NCBI GenBank assembly: GCA_947627715.1
Contig: CANQXK010000005.1
Location: 1 to 64,000, forward strand
DNA from: an uncultured Oscillospiraceae bacterium
Lineage (GTDB): Bacteria > Bacillota > Clostridia > Oscillospirales > Oscillospiraceae
Length of the DNA: 64,000 nucleotides
Direction: 5' to 3'
Under the pieces are notes generated by a model that saw only the letters and a program-made list of their open reading frames with translations, made no database searches and was not told the DNA's origin. Shown here piece by piece: positions 1 to 8,614 of this stretch. The translations under genes and the position numbers were made by a program. Position 1 is the stretch's first letter. Each line of letters opens with the position of its first letter.

Positions 1-924
1 CGGGACTACAACGAGATGAACGACATCTGCTGTCCCCAGCTGCGGGCCATCGACGGCATCAACCCCATGGACCCCAGCCTCCGAACCGCCCGCGAGGCGG
101 GCGTTACCACCGTCTGCACCGGCCCCGGCAGCGCCAACGTCCTGGGCGGCACGTTTACCGCCATCAAGACGGTGGGTAAGCGCGTGGACGATATGATCGT
201 CAGGGCCGAGGTGGCCATGAAGTGCGCCTTCGGCGAGAACCCCAAACGCTGTTACCGCGACAAGTGCGACTCCACCCGTATGTCCACCGCCGCCATCCTC
301 CGCCGGGCGCTCTTTGAGGCCAGGGACTACAAGGCCCGGAAGGACGCCGCGGGGGGAGACGCCGCCAAGATGCCCAAATTCGACATGAAGATGGAGGCGC
401 TCCTCCCCGTGCTGGAGAGGAAGATCCCCCTGAAGGCCCACGCCCACCAGGCCAACGACATCTTCACCGCGCTGCGGATCGCCCGTGAGTTTGACGTGGA
501 CATCACCCTGGAGCACGTCACAGAGGGACATCTCATCGTGGAGGAGCTGGCGAAGGAGAACGTGATGCTGGCCGTGGGGCCGACGCTGACCCACGCCTCC
601 AAGTTTGAGCTTCAGAACAAGTCCTGGGAGACGCCGGGGGCGCTGGCCGCCGCCGGGTGCCACGTGTCCATCATCACGGACAACTCCGTCATCCCCCAGC
701 AGTATCTCCCGCTGTGCGCCGGTATGGCCGTGAAGGCGGGGATGGACCCCTTCGACGCGCTCCGCGCCATCACCATCAACGCCGCCCGCCACGCGGGAGT
801 GGCGGACCGCGTGGGGTCCCTGGAGACCGGCAAGGACGCGGACATCGTGATTACCGAGGGCTGTCCCTTCGAGGTGTTCCACACGGTGAAGGCGGTCTTT
901 ATCGGGGGAGAGCAGGTCTGCTGA
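1..924 (+). CDS. Amidohydrolase, imidazolonepropionase-like (5' end missing)
   Basis: The reading frame is open from base 1, so the start lies outside the window; an internal ATG at 16 is probably not the true start. The protein matches metal-dependent amidohydrolases of the HutI-like group. It has a KAHAHQ histidine cluster, a TLEHV histidine and a late IITDNS aspartate, all placed as metal ligands are in this fold. The C-terminal GSLETGKDADIV stretch is the typical beta-strand return of these hydrolases. The N-terminal metal-binding HxH is off the window. Substrate cannot be told. It precedes the GH28 gene by 48 bases on the same strand and may be co-transcribed. Confidence 0.85.
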   Translation, partial: RDYNEMNDICCPQLRAIDGINPMDPSLRTAREAGVTTVCTGPGSANVLGGTFTAIKTVGKRVDDMIVRAEVAMKCAFGENPKRCYRDKCDSTRMSTAAILRRALFEARDYKARKDAAGGDAAKMPKFDMKMEALLPVLERKIPLKAHAHQANDIFTALRIAREFDVDITLEHVTEGHLIVEELAKENVMLAVGPTLTHASKFELQNKSWETPGALAAAGCHVSIITDNSVIPQQYLPLCAGMAVKAGMDPFDALRAITINAARHAGVADRVGSLETGKDADIVITEGCPFEVFHTVKAVFIGGEQVC

Positions 925-972
925 AAAACGCCAGGACGGGCGCAAAAGGAACCATCATACGGGAGGTGCGGT

Positions 973-2226
973 ATGGAAAAAGAGTTTTTCCCCGACGGCG
1001 TGACGCCCATTGACGGGTGGTTTTACGACACCCGCGTGCCGGAGCTTACGGAGCTGGGCAAGCAGTATGTCCTGACGGAGCACGGGATCCTTGACGACGG
1101 AGAGCTTCACACACGCCAGATCCAGGAGCTTATCGACGCGGCGTACCGGGAGGGCGGCGGCGTCCTTGTGGTGCCCAGAGGCGTGTACAGGACGGGGGCG
1201 CTCTTCTTCAGGCCGGGGGTCAACCTCTATGTGGCCGACGGGGGCGTTTTGCGTGGCAGCGACGATCCTGCCGACTACCCGGTGACGGTCACCCGCATCG
1301 AGGGGGAGACCTGTCGGTACTTCGCGGCCCTCATCAACGCCGACCACGCCGACGGCTTCACCATGTGCGGCCCCGGCACCATCGACGGGAACGGGATGCG
1401 GTCGTGGCGGGCCTTCTGGCTGAGAAGGGAGTGGAACCCCGCCTGCACCAACAAGGATGAGCAGAGGCCCCGGCTTGTGTACATCTCCAACTCCCGGGAC
1501 GTGCTGGTGGCGGGCCTCCACCTGCAAAACGCCCACTTCTGGACGAACCACCTCTACCGCTGCCAGCGGGTGAAATTTCTGGGCTGTACCATCTACTCCC
1601 CGGCGTCGCCCGTCCGCGCCCCCAGCACCGACGCCATCGACATCGACGTGTGCGCCGACGTGCTGGTGAAGAACTGCTACATGGAGGTCAACGACGACTC
1701 CGTCGTCCTCAAGGGCGGCAAAGGCCCCTGGGCGGATGCGGACCCGGACAACGGCGCCAATGAGCGCATTTTGGTGGAGGACTGCGTCTACGGCTTCTGC
1801 CACGGGTGCCTCACCTGCGGCTCCGAGTCCGTTCACAACAGGAACATCCTGGTCCGGCGGATCCAGGTGCTGGACGGCAGCAACCTTCTGTGGCTCAAGC
1901 TCCGCCCGGACACGCCCCAGCACTACGAGTACATCACGGTGGAGTCCGTCAGCGGGAAGGTGGAGAACTTCCTCACGGTCCGCCCGTGGACCCAGTTTTT
2001 CGACCTGAAGGGGCGCGGGGACAAGCCCAAGAGCCTGGCCGAGCACATCGTCATGCGCCGCTGTACGTGCCAGTGCGACACGTATTTCAACGTGGCCGCC
2101 GACCCGGAGCATTACGACCTGCGCGCGTTCACGCTGGAGGACCTTCAGATCCGGGCAAAGACCAACGGCTTTGCCGATGGGATCATTGAGGACCTCACGG
2201 TGAAGAACGTGACGGTGGACCTTTAA
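973..2226 (+). CDS. Glycoside hydrolase family 28 (polygalacturonase/rhamnogalacturonase-like)
   Basis: This 417-residue protein has the right-handed beta-helix signatures of GH28 pectinases. The STD motif near residue 218-220 stands for the family NTD, NDD at 240-242 supplies the catalytic acid pair, CHG at 276-278 replaces the GHG histidine motif, and LKLR at 308-311 corresponds to RIK. No signal peptide is visible, so it probably acts inside the cell on imported galacturonate- or rhamnose-containing oligosaccharides (inference). The ATG at 973 follows the ribosome site GGGAGGTG. It is followed by a strong bidirectional terminator. Confidence 0.88.
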   Translation: MEKEFFPDGVTPIDGWFYDTRVPELTELGKQYVLTEHGILDDGELHTRQIQELIDAAYREGGGVLVVPRGVYRTGALFFRPGVNLYVADGGVLRGSDDPADYPVTVTRIEGETCRYFAALINADHADGFTMCGPGTIDGNGMRSWRAFWLRREWNPACTNKDEQRPRLVYISNSRDVLVAGLHLQNAHFWTNHLYRCQRVKFLGCTIYSPASPVRAPSTDAIDIDVCADVLVKNCYMEVNDDSVVLKGGKGPWADADPDNGANERILVEDCVYGFCHGCLTCGSESVHNRNILVRRIQVLDGSNLLWLKLRPDTPQHYEYITVESVSGKVENFLTVRPWTQFFDLKGRGDKPKSLAEHIVMRRCTCQCDTYFNVAADPEHYDLRAFTLEDLQIRAKTNGFADGIIEDLTVKNVTVDL

Positions 2227-2266
2227 GGGCCTTTAAAGGGCTGAGCGGAGAGACTGTCAAAACAAA

Positions 2267-2295
2267 AAGGCGTCCGGCAATAGGCCGGACGCCTT
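2267..2295. terminator. Bidirectional hairpin terminator
   Basis: The arms AAAGGCGTCCGGC and GCCGGACGCCTTT flank a short loop. A-rich flanks on both sides make it work for the GH28 gene on the plus strand and the DUF2804 gene on the minus strand, which converge here. Confidence 0.85.
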
Positions 2296-2317
2296 TGCTA
2301 TAGGGGGAGGGGGCGCC

Positions 2318-3349
2318 TCACCACTTGTTTTCCACCTTCTCGGCAAAGCCCATGAAGTCCCTGATCTGGATCTTTTCACCGCCGTCCAGCACCGCCGTGC
2401 CGGTGAAGCGGCCGAACACCTGGTGCTGGTCGCTTTTCAAAAGCTTGAAATCGGTGTTGGAGGCCCGGTCGAGGATGGGCGTAAAGTCCATCTCGAACCG
2501 CCCGTCGTCGCTGGTGAAGCGCCAGGGCTTCAGGTAGTCCTCCTTTTTCCCGTTCATGGGGATGTGGAACTTTACCTCCGAGAGCTTGTGGGCCTTGCCT
2601 TTATAGAACAGCATATTTTCGGTGGCGGCGGAGGTGTCCCCGAAGCCGCAGCCGATGTTGAACCCGAAGGGGTCCCCGTTCACAAGGCCGGAGGCGGACC
2701 CCCAGTACCAGGTGTTGTGATAGGTCCACACCCCCCGGCCCCAGTCCAGCACGCCGAAGGAGACGGAGGGATCAAGGACATACTCCTCCGTCCCCAGCTT
2801 CACGCTGCCGCCGGCCCGCATACAGTTGATCTTCTGATTGAAGTAGAAGTGGCCGGCCTTGGAAAAGGGGGTGCAGATGACCATGGACTCCTCCGGCTCG
2901 TCCGTCAGCTCAATGCCGATGTCGATAGCCTCGTCCCCGCGAAATTTGTCCATGTGGGCCGTGAGCGTGCGCTTGCCGTCCTCCGCCAGAAAGACCAGGG
3001 CGTACCCCTTGCCGGAGGCGGCGGTGACCCCGGCGGAGGAGGTCTGGGGCAGGCCCGTCCTGCCCAGGGGGAAGGCCCGCATGGGGCTTTTTGTGATCTG
3101 CCAGGGCGTCCCCTGAAAGGAGAGGAAGGAGACCGAGTCGAGGCCCATGTAGCTGTTGTCGGCCACCGTCAGGGCCACGCCGAAGTCGTCGTTGCCCACG
3201 TAGTAGTAGTCCCACTCCTTCAGGCGGGTAAAGCCCCCCTTCACGGCCCGCCGGTCGTAGACGGGGAGGAGCTTTTTGGCGTACCCAGGCTCGGTCAGGT
3301 CCCCCTGGGCGTTCAGCAGGGGAATGGCGCTTGTGATCTCGTGCTGCAT
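2318..3349 (-). CDS. DUF2804 family protein
   Basis: This 343-residue soluble protein matches the DUF2804 family from overall sequence: it opens with HEITSAIPLLN and has a WDYYYVGN block, a WGRGVWTYHNTWYWG block and a GFNIGCGFGD block. The family has no settled function. The tryptophan- and glycine-rich repeats suggest a beta-sandwich, and it is often near sugar genes. No signal peptide is visible. The ATG at 3349 is preceded by GGAGGGAT at good spacing. It is transcribed alone from its own promoter upstream and ends at the shared terminator with the GH28 gene. Confidence 0.8.
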   Translation of the reverse strand: MQHEITSAIPLLNAQGDLTEPGYAKKLLPVYDRRAVKGGFTRLKEWDYYYVGNDDFGVALTVADNSYMGLDSVSFLSFQGTPWQITKSPMRAFPLGRTGLPQTSSAGVTAASGKGYALVFLAEDGKRTLTAHMDKFRGDEAIDIGIELTDEPEESMVICTPFSKAGHFYFNQKINCMRAGGSVKLGTEEYVLDPSVSFGVLDWGRGVWTYHNTWYWGSASGLVNGDPFGFNIGCGFGDTSAATENMLFYKGKAHKLSEVKFHIPMNGKKEDYLKPWRFTSDDGRFEMDFTPILDRASNTDFKLLKSDQHQVFGRFTGTAVLDGGEKIQIRDFMGFAEKVENKW

Positions 3350-3406
3350 GGCGATCCCTCCTTTTTATAGTCCGCCCGGAAGCCTCCGGGCCGTTTTCCT
3401 GTCTCT

Positions 3407-3435
3407 ATCATAACACAGCCGCGCCCGTCAGGCAA
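3407..3435 (-). promoter_or_regulatory. Vegetative promoter for DUF2804 gene
   Basis: On the minus strand TTGCCT (3435-3430) and TATGAT (3412-3407) are separated by 17 bases, with a TGT just before the -10 box (extended -10). It points to the DUF2804 gene. Confidence 0.6.
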
Positions 3436-3508
3436 CGGTTTTCTCCGCCGGGGGAGGCAGAAAATACCGCCGCGCCGGGGGCTTTTCTTAAAGAATCGGG
3501 ATAAAACA

Positions 3509-3537
3509 TTGACAAGTGTTCTTTTTCGGACTACAAT
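3509..3537 (+). promoter_or_regulatory. Vegetative promoter for glycolipid-like operon
   Basis: TTGACA at 3509 and TACAAT at 3532 are separated by 17 bases, in an AT-rich patch immediately before the operon at 3559. One mismatch to the sigma-A consensus. Confidence 0.8.
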
Positions 3538-3558
3538 ATGAAAAGCTGAAGGGAGAGC

Positions 3559-4080
3559 GTGACTGTGGATCTTTTGAAGTGCCTTCTCTATTTTGCCCTG
3601 ACGGGCGCGGCGGGGTTCCTGCTGGGACGGCTTTTGCCGAAGCGTTTTTTTTGCGCGGAGTCGTTCCCGTTTCGGATGGCCCGGTGGGAAAAGGAGGGGG
3701 CGGTCTACAACAGGCTTGCGGTACGCCGCTGGAAGGAGAAGCTGCCGGATATGAGCGCCATCCTTCCCAAACTCATGCCCTCCAAAAAGCTTCCCAGGGA
3801 GATGACGGCCCCGCAGCTTGAGCGGATGGTCCAGGAGACGTGCGTTGCCGAGTGGATCCACGGCCTTCTGTGCCTGACGGGCTTCGGCTGCGTCTTCATA
3901 TGGAAGGGGATCTGGGGGTGGATCGTCTCTGCGGTTTATATGCTGTGCAACATCCCGTTTATCATCGTCCAGCGTTACAACCGCCCGAAGCTTGTGCGCA
4001 TCCTTCAAAGACTGCGGGAAAAAGAGAGTATACATGAAAAATGTGATTGTTTTGAGCTGCAACACGGGGCAGGGACATAA
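3559..4080 (+). CDS. CrtO-like glycosyl-diaponeurosporenoate acyltransferase family membrane protein
   Basis: This 173-residue membrane protein resembles the CrtO acyltransferase family, named for the enzyme that acylates glycosylated carotenoid in staphylococcal staphyloxanthin. Visible family features are an N-terminal hydrophobic segment (about 6-25), a NRLAVRRWKEKLPD block, an ETCVAEWIHG block, two closely spaced hydrophobic segments (about 98-132), and a closing IQRYNRPK. No carotenoid genes are nearby, so the acceptor is more likely another glycolipid (inference). The GTG start at 3559 follows GAAGGGAG. Its last 47 bases overlap the next gene in another frame. Confidence 0.72.
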   Translation: MTVDLLKCLLYFALTGAAGFLLGRLLPKRFFCAESFPFRMARWEKEGAVYNRLAVRRWKEKLPDMSAILPKLMPSKKLPREMTAPQLERMVQETCVAEWIHGLLCLTGFGCVFIWKGIWGWIVSAVYMLCNIPFIIVQRYNRPKLVRILQRLREKESIHEKCDCFELQHGAGT

Positions 4081-5152
4081 TTCCTGCGCCGAGGCTGTCA
4101 GAGAGTATCTTGAGGAAAAGAATATAAGCTGCCGGATCTGCGACTCACTCTCCTTTATTTCCCCCGCGTTTTCCGCGTTCCTGTCCTGGGGACACAGCTT
4201 CATGTACAGGCATATCCCCGGCCTTTTCAGGTGGGGCTACGGCTTCAACGAGAAGCACCGGGGGATGCTGAAGAGGAACTCCCTCTTTTACCGTGTCCTC
4301 ACAAGCGGCGCCGGGCGGCTCGCCCGGTTTATCTTGGACGGGGGGTACGACACGGTCATCTGCACCCATGTCTTCCCGGCGCTGGCGGTGTCCAAGGCCA
4401 TGAGCCGGACCCCCATGCCGGTGCGCACGGCGTATGTGGCCACAGACTATACGTGCAGTCCGGGGACGGAGAGCAGCAGTCTGGACCACTATTTCATCCC
4501 GTGCAAGCCCCTGCTGGAGGAGTTTCAGACGCGGCTTCCCTCCGGGCGCATCGCGGCCACGGGGATCCCCGTCAGGGGCGTCTTTTGGCGCGGCTGCGGG
4601 AAGGAGGAGGCGCGGGAGAAGCTCCATATCGGGAAGGAGAGCCGGCACCTTCTGATGATGTGCGGGAGCATGGGCTGCGGGCCTATCGTGAAGCTTCTGC
4701 GCCGCCTCACGGGGCAAACGGACGGCGGCCTTGAGGTCACCGTGATCTGCGGCACCAACCAGCGCCTGCGGGAAAAGCTTCAGCGCCGGTACGGGCACGA
4801 CCGGGCGGTACACATCGTGGGCTACACCGAGGACGTCTCGCTCTACATGGATTCCGCCGACCTCTACCTCACAAAGCCCGGCGGAATCAGCGTGACGGAG
4901 GCCGCCGCCAGAAATTTGCCGATGGCCTTCATCAACCCCGTCTCCGGCTGCGAGGACTACAACATGAACTTCTTTGTGCAGATGGGGGCCGCCGTTTCCG
5001 ACACGTCCGTGGAGCGGCTAGCGGAAAAATGCCTTCAGCTCCTATTCTCCGGCGAACAGTTAGGGCAGATGCGCCGCGCTTTAGAGGAATACGGCCAGCC
5101 CAACGGGGCGGCGCTGATCTACGAGGAGCTTTCCAGGGGAACACAGCAATGA
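4034..5152 (+). CDS. Glycosyltransferase, MGDG synthase / UgtP-like (GT28)
   Basis: This 372-residue protein belongs to the family that transfers a sugar from a UDP-sugar to diacylglycerol (plant MGDG synthase, Bacillus UgtP). The N-terminal NTGQGHNS motif at residues 10-17 is diagnostic of the lipid-acceptor domain, followed by an amphipathic SFMYRHIP-FRWGY segment typical of membrane-associated members. The C-terminal half has the nucleotide-sugar pocket with DLYLTKPGGISVTEA. The ATG at 4034 gives a start exactly like family members; a longer in-frame start at 3992 would lie deeper inside the previous gene. It overlaps the next gene by ATGA. Confidence 0.82.
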   Translation: MKNVIVLSCNTGQGHNSCAEAVREYLEEKNISCRICDSLSFISPAFSAFLSWGHSFMYRHIPGLFRWGYGFNEKHRGMLKRNSLFYRVLTSGAGRLARFILDGGYDTVICTHVFPALAVSKAMSRTPMPVRTAYVATDYTCSPGTESSSLDHYFIPCKPLLEEFQTRLPSGRIAATGIPVRGVFWRGCGKEEAREKLHIGKESRHLLMMCGSMGCGPIVKLLRRLTGQTDGGLEVTVICGTNQRLREKLQRRYGHDRAVHIVGYTEDVSLYMDSADLYLTKPGGISVTEAAARNLPMAFINPVSGCEDYNMNFFVQMGAAVSDTSVERLAEKCLQLLFSGEQLGQMRRALEEYGQPNGAALIYEELSRGTQQ

Positions 5153-5871
5153 AAATCAGGAAAACAGATCTGATCGACTACCGCGCTTTCCGGCTGCACA
5201 AGCTGAACACGCCGGAATTTTCTCATTTGAAGTACCTTCTCTTCTGGCCAATCTACGGGGTGATGTTCGCCACCGTGGAGCGGGGCTGGATCCGGGACAG
5301 CTACACGCCCATCCACTGCGCGCTGGACGACGCCATCCCGTTTTGCGAGCTTTTTCTGCTCCCGTACCTCTTTTGGTTCGTCTACCTCATCGGCGTCATC
5401 GCCTACACCCTCCTGTGCGACGCCCGCGCCTTCCGGCGGATGATGAAGTTCATCATCCTGTCCTACTCCGTGGCGATCCTGGCGTACATACTCTTCCCCA
5501 ACTGTCAGGAGCTGCGCCCGGAGGGCTTTGCGCGGGACAATGTGTTGACCCGGTTCATCGCCCACTTCTACCAATTTGACACCAACACAAACGTCTGCCC
5601 GTCCATCCACGTCATCGGCTCCGTGGCCGCGATGCTGGGGGCGTGGGACAGCCGCCATTTCGGCTCCGCCGGGTGGCGGGCCGCCTTCGCCGTGGCGGCG
5701 GCGCTCATCTCCGTCTCCACCGTCTTTATCAAGCAGCACTCGGTGCTGGACGTGGCGGCGGCCATCCCGGTGTGCGTCCTTGCGTACCTCTTCGCCTACG
5801 GGAAGGAGGGACCGGGGGTCCCGGAGCCGCCCAGAGGGGAGGAGAGTCCCTCCCTGTCCGGGAGGACCTGA
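5149..5871 (+). CDS. PAP2 superfamily membrane protein (inositolphosphotransferase-like)
   Basis: This is a 240-residue polytopic membrane protein with about six hydrophobic segments. It shows PAP2-type catalytic motifs: CPSIHVIGS with H154, and KQHSVLDV with H197 and D201. This layout matches the PAP2_3 branch, which includes lipid phosphatases and Aur1-like phosphoinositol transferases. It may dephosphorylate a lipid phosphate or move a phospho-headgroup onto a glycolipid (inference). The ATG overlaps the TGA of the glycosyltransferase, so the two are translationally coupled. The C-terminal tail after residue 215 is charged and poorly conserved in appearance. Confidence 0.75.
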   Translation: MKIRKTDLIDYRAFRLHKLNTPEFSHLKYLLFWPIYGVMFATVERGWIRDSYTPIHCALDDAIPFCELFLLPYLFWFVYLIGVIAYTLLCDARAFRRMMKFIILSYSVAILAYILFPNCQELRPEGFARDNVLTRFIAHFYQFDTNTNVCPSIHVIGSVAAMLGAWDSRHFGSAGWRAAFAVAAALISVSTVFIKQHSVLDVAAAIPVCVLAYLFAYGKEGPGVPEPPRGEESPSLSGRT

Positions 5872-5895
5872 AGGCGATATTTTTTCGGATAAATC

Positions 5896-5942
5896 AAAAA
5901 GGGCGTTCCGTCCGCGCGGCCTGAGCCGCCGGGGGAGCGCCC
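5896..5942 (-). terminator. Probable terminator for yesL-like gene
   Basis: On the minus strand an arm at 5942-5934 pairs with 5909-5901 (GGAGCGCCC-type stem with one wobble) around a loop that itself folds, followed by TTTTTGATTT. Confidence 0.55.
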
Positions 5943-5951
5943 CTGCTGCGT

Positions 5952-5986
5952 TTCGGCGGCCTTTTGCGGCGGCCGAAGCTTTTTTT
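5952..5986 (+). terminator. Possible terminator of the PAP2 operon
   Basis: TTCGGC at 5952 and GCCGAA at 5972 form a short stem followed by a run of seven T from 5980, in the plus direction. It abuts the end of the convergent yesL-like gene. Confidence 0.5.
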
Positions 5987-6665
5987 ATTTATCTTCCTCG
6001 TTTTCTTCCGCCGGGGCGTCCGCCTCCTGCCGGCGGGCGCTCTCCTCGATGGCCTCGTCAAAGGTCTTTTTCAGGAGGAAGGAGTTGCACCAGGTGATAA
6101 GGGCAAAGCCGATGGCGAGCCAGGCGAACATCCCCCAGCGGATGGTGGTCTGCGTGTACAGCGTCAGGGCGGCGCAGGCGAAGGGGAGCATGAACATGGA
6201 CACGGTGCGGCCCGGATGGCGCAGGGCCAGGGAGACGGCGTTTTTCAGCGTTCCCCGGACGGTGTTGTTGAATTTGGAGAGGATGGCGAACACATAGAGG
6301 AGGATCATCACCAGCGCCGCGCACGCCACGAGGCTGAGGACCTTGACCAGGGTATTGAGATACCCGGCGGCGCTCCACACCGACCGAAGGTCGTACCACA
6401 GAAGGAGCGCGAAGATCAGAAGCAGGAGCCATATGGCGGTGGCCTGGAGAAAATTCTGCCGGAAGGAGCGGAAGTAGTCGCGCACGACGCCGCCCTCCTC
6501 CCCGTTCACCATCCGCAGGGCGACGTAGTGCATCGCCGTCAGGGACGCGCCCACCGTCACCACGGGCAGGCTCGTTGCAAGGAAGAGAAGATTCAGGATT
6601 ATCAGGTCCGCGACCCTGCCCAGAAAGCGCATGAGGGGACTGTCGAGGCTGAACAAACCGCGCAT
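5985..6665 (-). CDS. YesL-like DUF624 membrane protein
   Basis: This 226-residue membrane protein belongs to DUF624, whose type member YesL sits in the Bacillus pectin-utilisation cluster. It starts MRGLFSLDSPLMRFLGRVADLIILN, the usual opening of the family, and has about five hydrophobic segments and a charged C-terminal tail. Its function is unknown, but family members are strongly linked to sugar ABC importers. ATG at 6665 is chosen because AGAGGTG lies six bases ahead; a GTG at 6674 is too close to that site. It diverges from the sensor kinase gene, as is common for yesL and yesM. Confidence 0.85.
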   Translation of the reverse strand: MRGLFSLDSPLMRFLGRVADLIILNLLFLATSLPVVTVGASLTAMHYVALRMVNGEEGGVVRDYFRSFRQNFLQATAIWLLLLIFALLLWYDLRSVWSAAGYLNTLVKVLSLVACAALVMILLYVFAILSKFNNTVRGTLKNAVSLALRHPGRTVSMFMLPFACAALTLYTQTTIRWGMFAWLAIGFALITWCNSFLLKKTFDEAIEESARRQEADAPAEENEEDK

Positions 6666-6705
6666 GGAATACACCTCTTACCGTAAGCGTTTTGCCGGAA
6701 ACCAG

Positions 6706-6734
6706 TTGACACGGGTTGGCAAATATATTAAAAT
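6706..6734 (+). promoter_or_regulatory. Vegetative promoter for yesM-like/yesN-like operon
   Basis: TTGACA at 6706 and TAAAAT at 6729 are separated by 17 bases, in the divergent gap between the yesL-like gene and the sensor kinase gene. The leader to the GTG at 6832 is about 90 bases. Confidence 0.75.
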
Positions 6735-6831
6735 CATACCAGAAAAATCCGGCTTATACAAGAGAAAAATGATAGATCCGATCCCTGCGGATCATAGATT
6801 TTTTAGAATCCCAACGGGAGGAGGGGGAAGC

Positions 6832-8613
6832 GTGAAGAGCCTGAGAGCGGTCAAAGACGGGATCATGACGCGGATGGGGAAGCGGCTCAACGACCTGAGC
6901 CTGAGAAAGAAGCTTCGGTATCTCTACTACTTCTGCATCCTGGTCCCCATCGCCCTGACGGACGCGGTGATCCTCCTGAGCCTCACGCAGGCGGAGCGGT
7001 CGGAGCAGAGACGCCAGATGGCGGACGTGGCCAGCGCGGTCCAGTACAGCGTCAAGACCTTCGCCGAGACCCCCTCCGTCATCGCCAGGACCATCTACCT
7101 CGACTCCTCTGTCATGAACTTCCTGGAAACGGATTTTGCCGACCCGGCGGCGTATTTCGCCGAATACCAGCGGATCGTCACCCAGTCCGTCCTCAGCGGC
7201 ATCGGGCACATCGACAACAGCGTGGTGACCATCTACGCCGACAACGAGAGGATCATCAACGGCGGCGAGTTTTCCAAGGTCTCCAGCGTCCGGGAGGAGG
7301 AGTGGTACAGGAAGTTCACCGAAAGCCCCTACGACCCCCAGCTCATCATCTACGACACCCAGGAGGACGGGCGGGTGATCTCCTTAGTGCGCGATCTGGG
7401 CCGGTCCCCCCGGAGCAAAAAGGGGGAGCGGCTTGTGAAGATCGACTTCAACTACAGCTCCCTGGCCATGAACATCGGCAACATGAACTACGAATACCCG
7501 GTGTTCATCTGCCTGGGGGACGAGACGGTCCTGTCCAGCCAGGGGCCCAACAACCAGCGGGAGGCGTTCACCCGGTTCACCCGCGCCCGCGAGGTGGGGC
7601 TTGAGGAGAGCTTCGACCTGTACGGCGAGACGCTGACGGTCCGGGTGCTGCGCCGGACGAACAGCGTCGTGTCCTTTTTGAGGGATCAGGCCCCCATCCT
7701 CTTCCTGCTTATCCTCTTCAACATCCTCTCGCCGCGGATCATCATGGACCTCATCGAGCGGTCCATCAACACACGCCTATATAGGCTGGGGGACGTGTTC
7801 AACACCGTGGACAGCGAGGAGCTGATCCCCATTCCCGGCGACAACGGCCGGGACGAGATCGGCGGGCTTATGGACAACTATAACCGCATGGCGGTGCGGA
7901 TGAACGACCTCATCGACCAGGTGTACCGCAACCGCCTCCGGGAGCAGGAGATGGACATTGCCCGCCAGAACGCGGAGCTTCTGGCCCTCCAGAGCCAGAT
8001 CAACCCCCACTTCCTCTTCAACGCCCTGGAGACCATACGGATGCACAGCATCCTGAAGGACGAGCACGAGACGGCGGACATGGTGGAGAAGCTGGCCATT
8101 ATGGAGCGGCAGAACGTGGACTGGTCCACGGACACCGACACCGTGCGGCGGGAGCTGGAGTTTGTGGAGGCGTACCTTGCCCTGCAAAAATACCGCTTCG
8201 GGGACAGGCTCAACTACAGGGTGGAGGCCGAGGCGGAGTGCGAGGACATTTTAGTGCCGAAGCTGACCATCACCACCTTCGTGGAGAACGCCTGCGTGCA
8301 CGGCATCGAGAGCAAGACGAACCCCGGCTGGATCTTCGTGCGGGTGAATACCGACGGGGAGGAGCTGGTCATGGAGGTGGAGGACACCGGCGGCGGGATG
8401 GAGGAGGACGAGGTGCGGCTTCTGACGGAGCGTATGCGCAGCGCCAGCATCGATATGCTCCGGGAGAAGGGCCGGGTGGGCGTGGTGAACGCCTGCCTGC
8501 GCATCCGCATGATGACCGACAACACCGCCGTCTTTGACCTGGAGAGCGAAAAGGGGATCGGCACCGTCTTTACCGTGCGCATCCCTCTCAATAAAGTGGA
8601 AAGGAGGGCGTGA
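6832..8613 (+). CDS. YesM-type sensor histidine kinase
   Basis: This 593-residue membrane kinase senses an extracellular signal, probably sugar through the nearby binding protein (inference), and phosphorylates the YesN-type regulator next to it. There is a transmembrane segment at about 33-55, an extracellular dCache-like sensor to about 275, and a second membrane segment at about 285-310. Then come a HAMP-like linker with a long coiled coil and the His_kinase motif QSQINPHFLFNAL with H393. The HATPase motifs TFVENACVHG and EDTGGGM follow. GTG at 6832 is chosen over an ATG at 6865 because GGGAGGAGGGGG lies just ahead. Only one base separates it from the regulator gene. Confidence 0.9.
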   Translation: MKSLRAVKDGIMTRMGKRLNDLSLRKKLRYLYYFCILVPIALTDAVILLSLTQAERSEQRRQMADVASAVQYSVKTFAETPSVIARTIYLDSSVMNFLETDFADPAAYFAEYQRIVTQSVLSGIGHIDNSVVTIYADNERIINGGEFSKVSSVREEEWYRKFTESPYDPQLIIYDTQEDGRVISLVRDLGRSPRSKKGERLVKIDFNYSSLAMNIGNMNYEYPVFICLGDETVLSSQGPNNQREAFTRFTRAREVGLEESFDLYGETLTVRVLRRTNSVVSFLRDQAPILFLLILFNILSPRIIMDLIERSINTRLYRLGDVFNTVDSEELIPIPGDNGRDEIGGLMDNYNRMAVRMNDLIDQVYRNRLREQEMDIARQNAELLALQSQINPHFLFNALETIRMHSILKDEHETADMVEKLAIMERQNVDWSTDTDTVRRELEFVEAYLALQKYRFGDRLNYRVEAEAECEDILVPKLTITTFVENACVHGIESKTNPGWIFVRVNTDGEELVMEVEDTGGGMEEDEVRLLTERMRSASIDMLREKGRVGVVNACLRIRMMTDNTAVFDLESEKGIGTVFTVRIPLNKVERRA

Positions 8614-8614
8614 T

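Noticed and set aside
3559-4080. Carotenoid (staphyloxanthin-like) pathway
   Set aside because: Only the acyltransferase-like family is present; no desaturase, synthase or oxidase genes of that pathway lie in the window.
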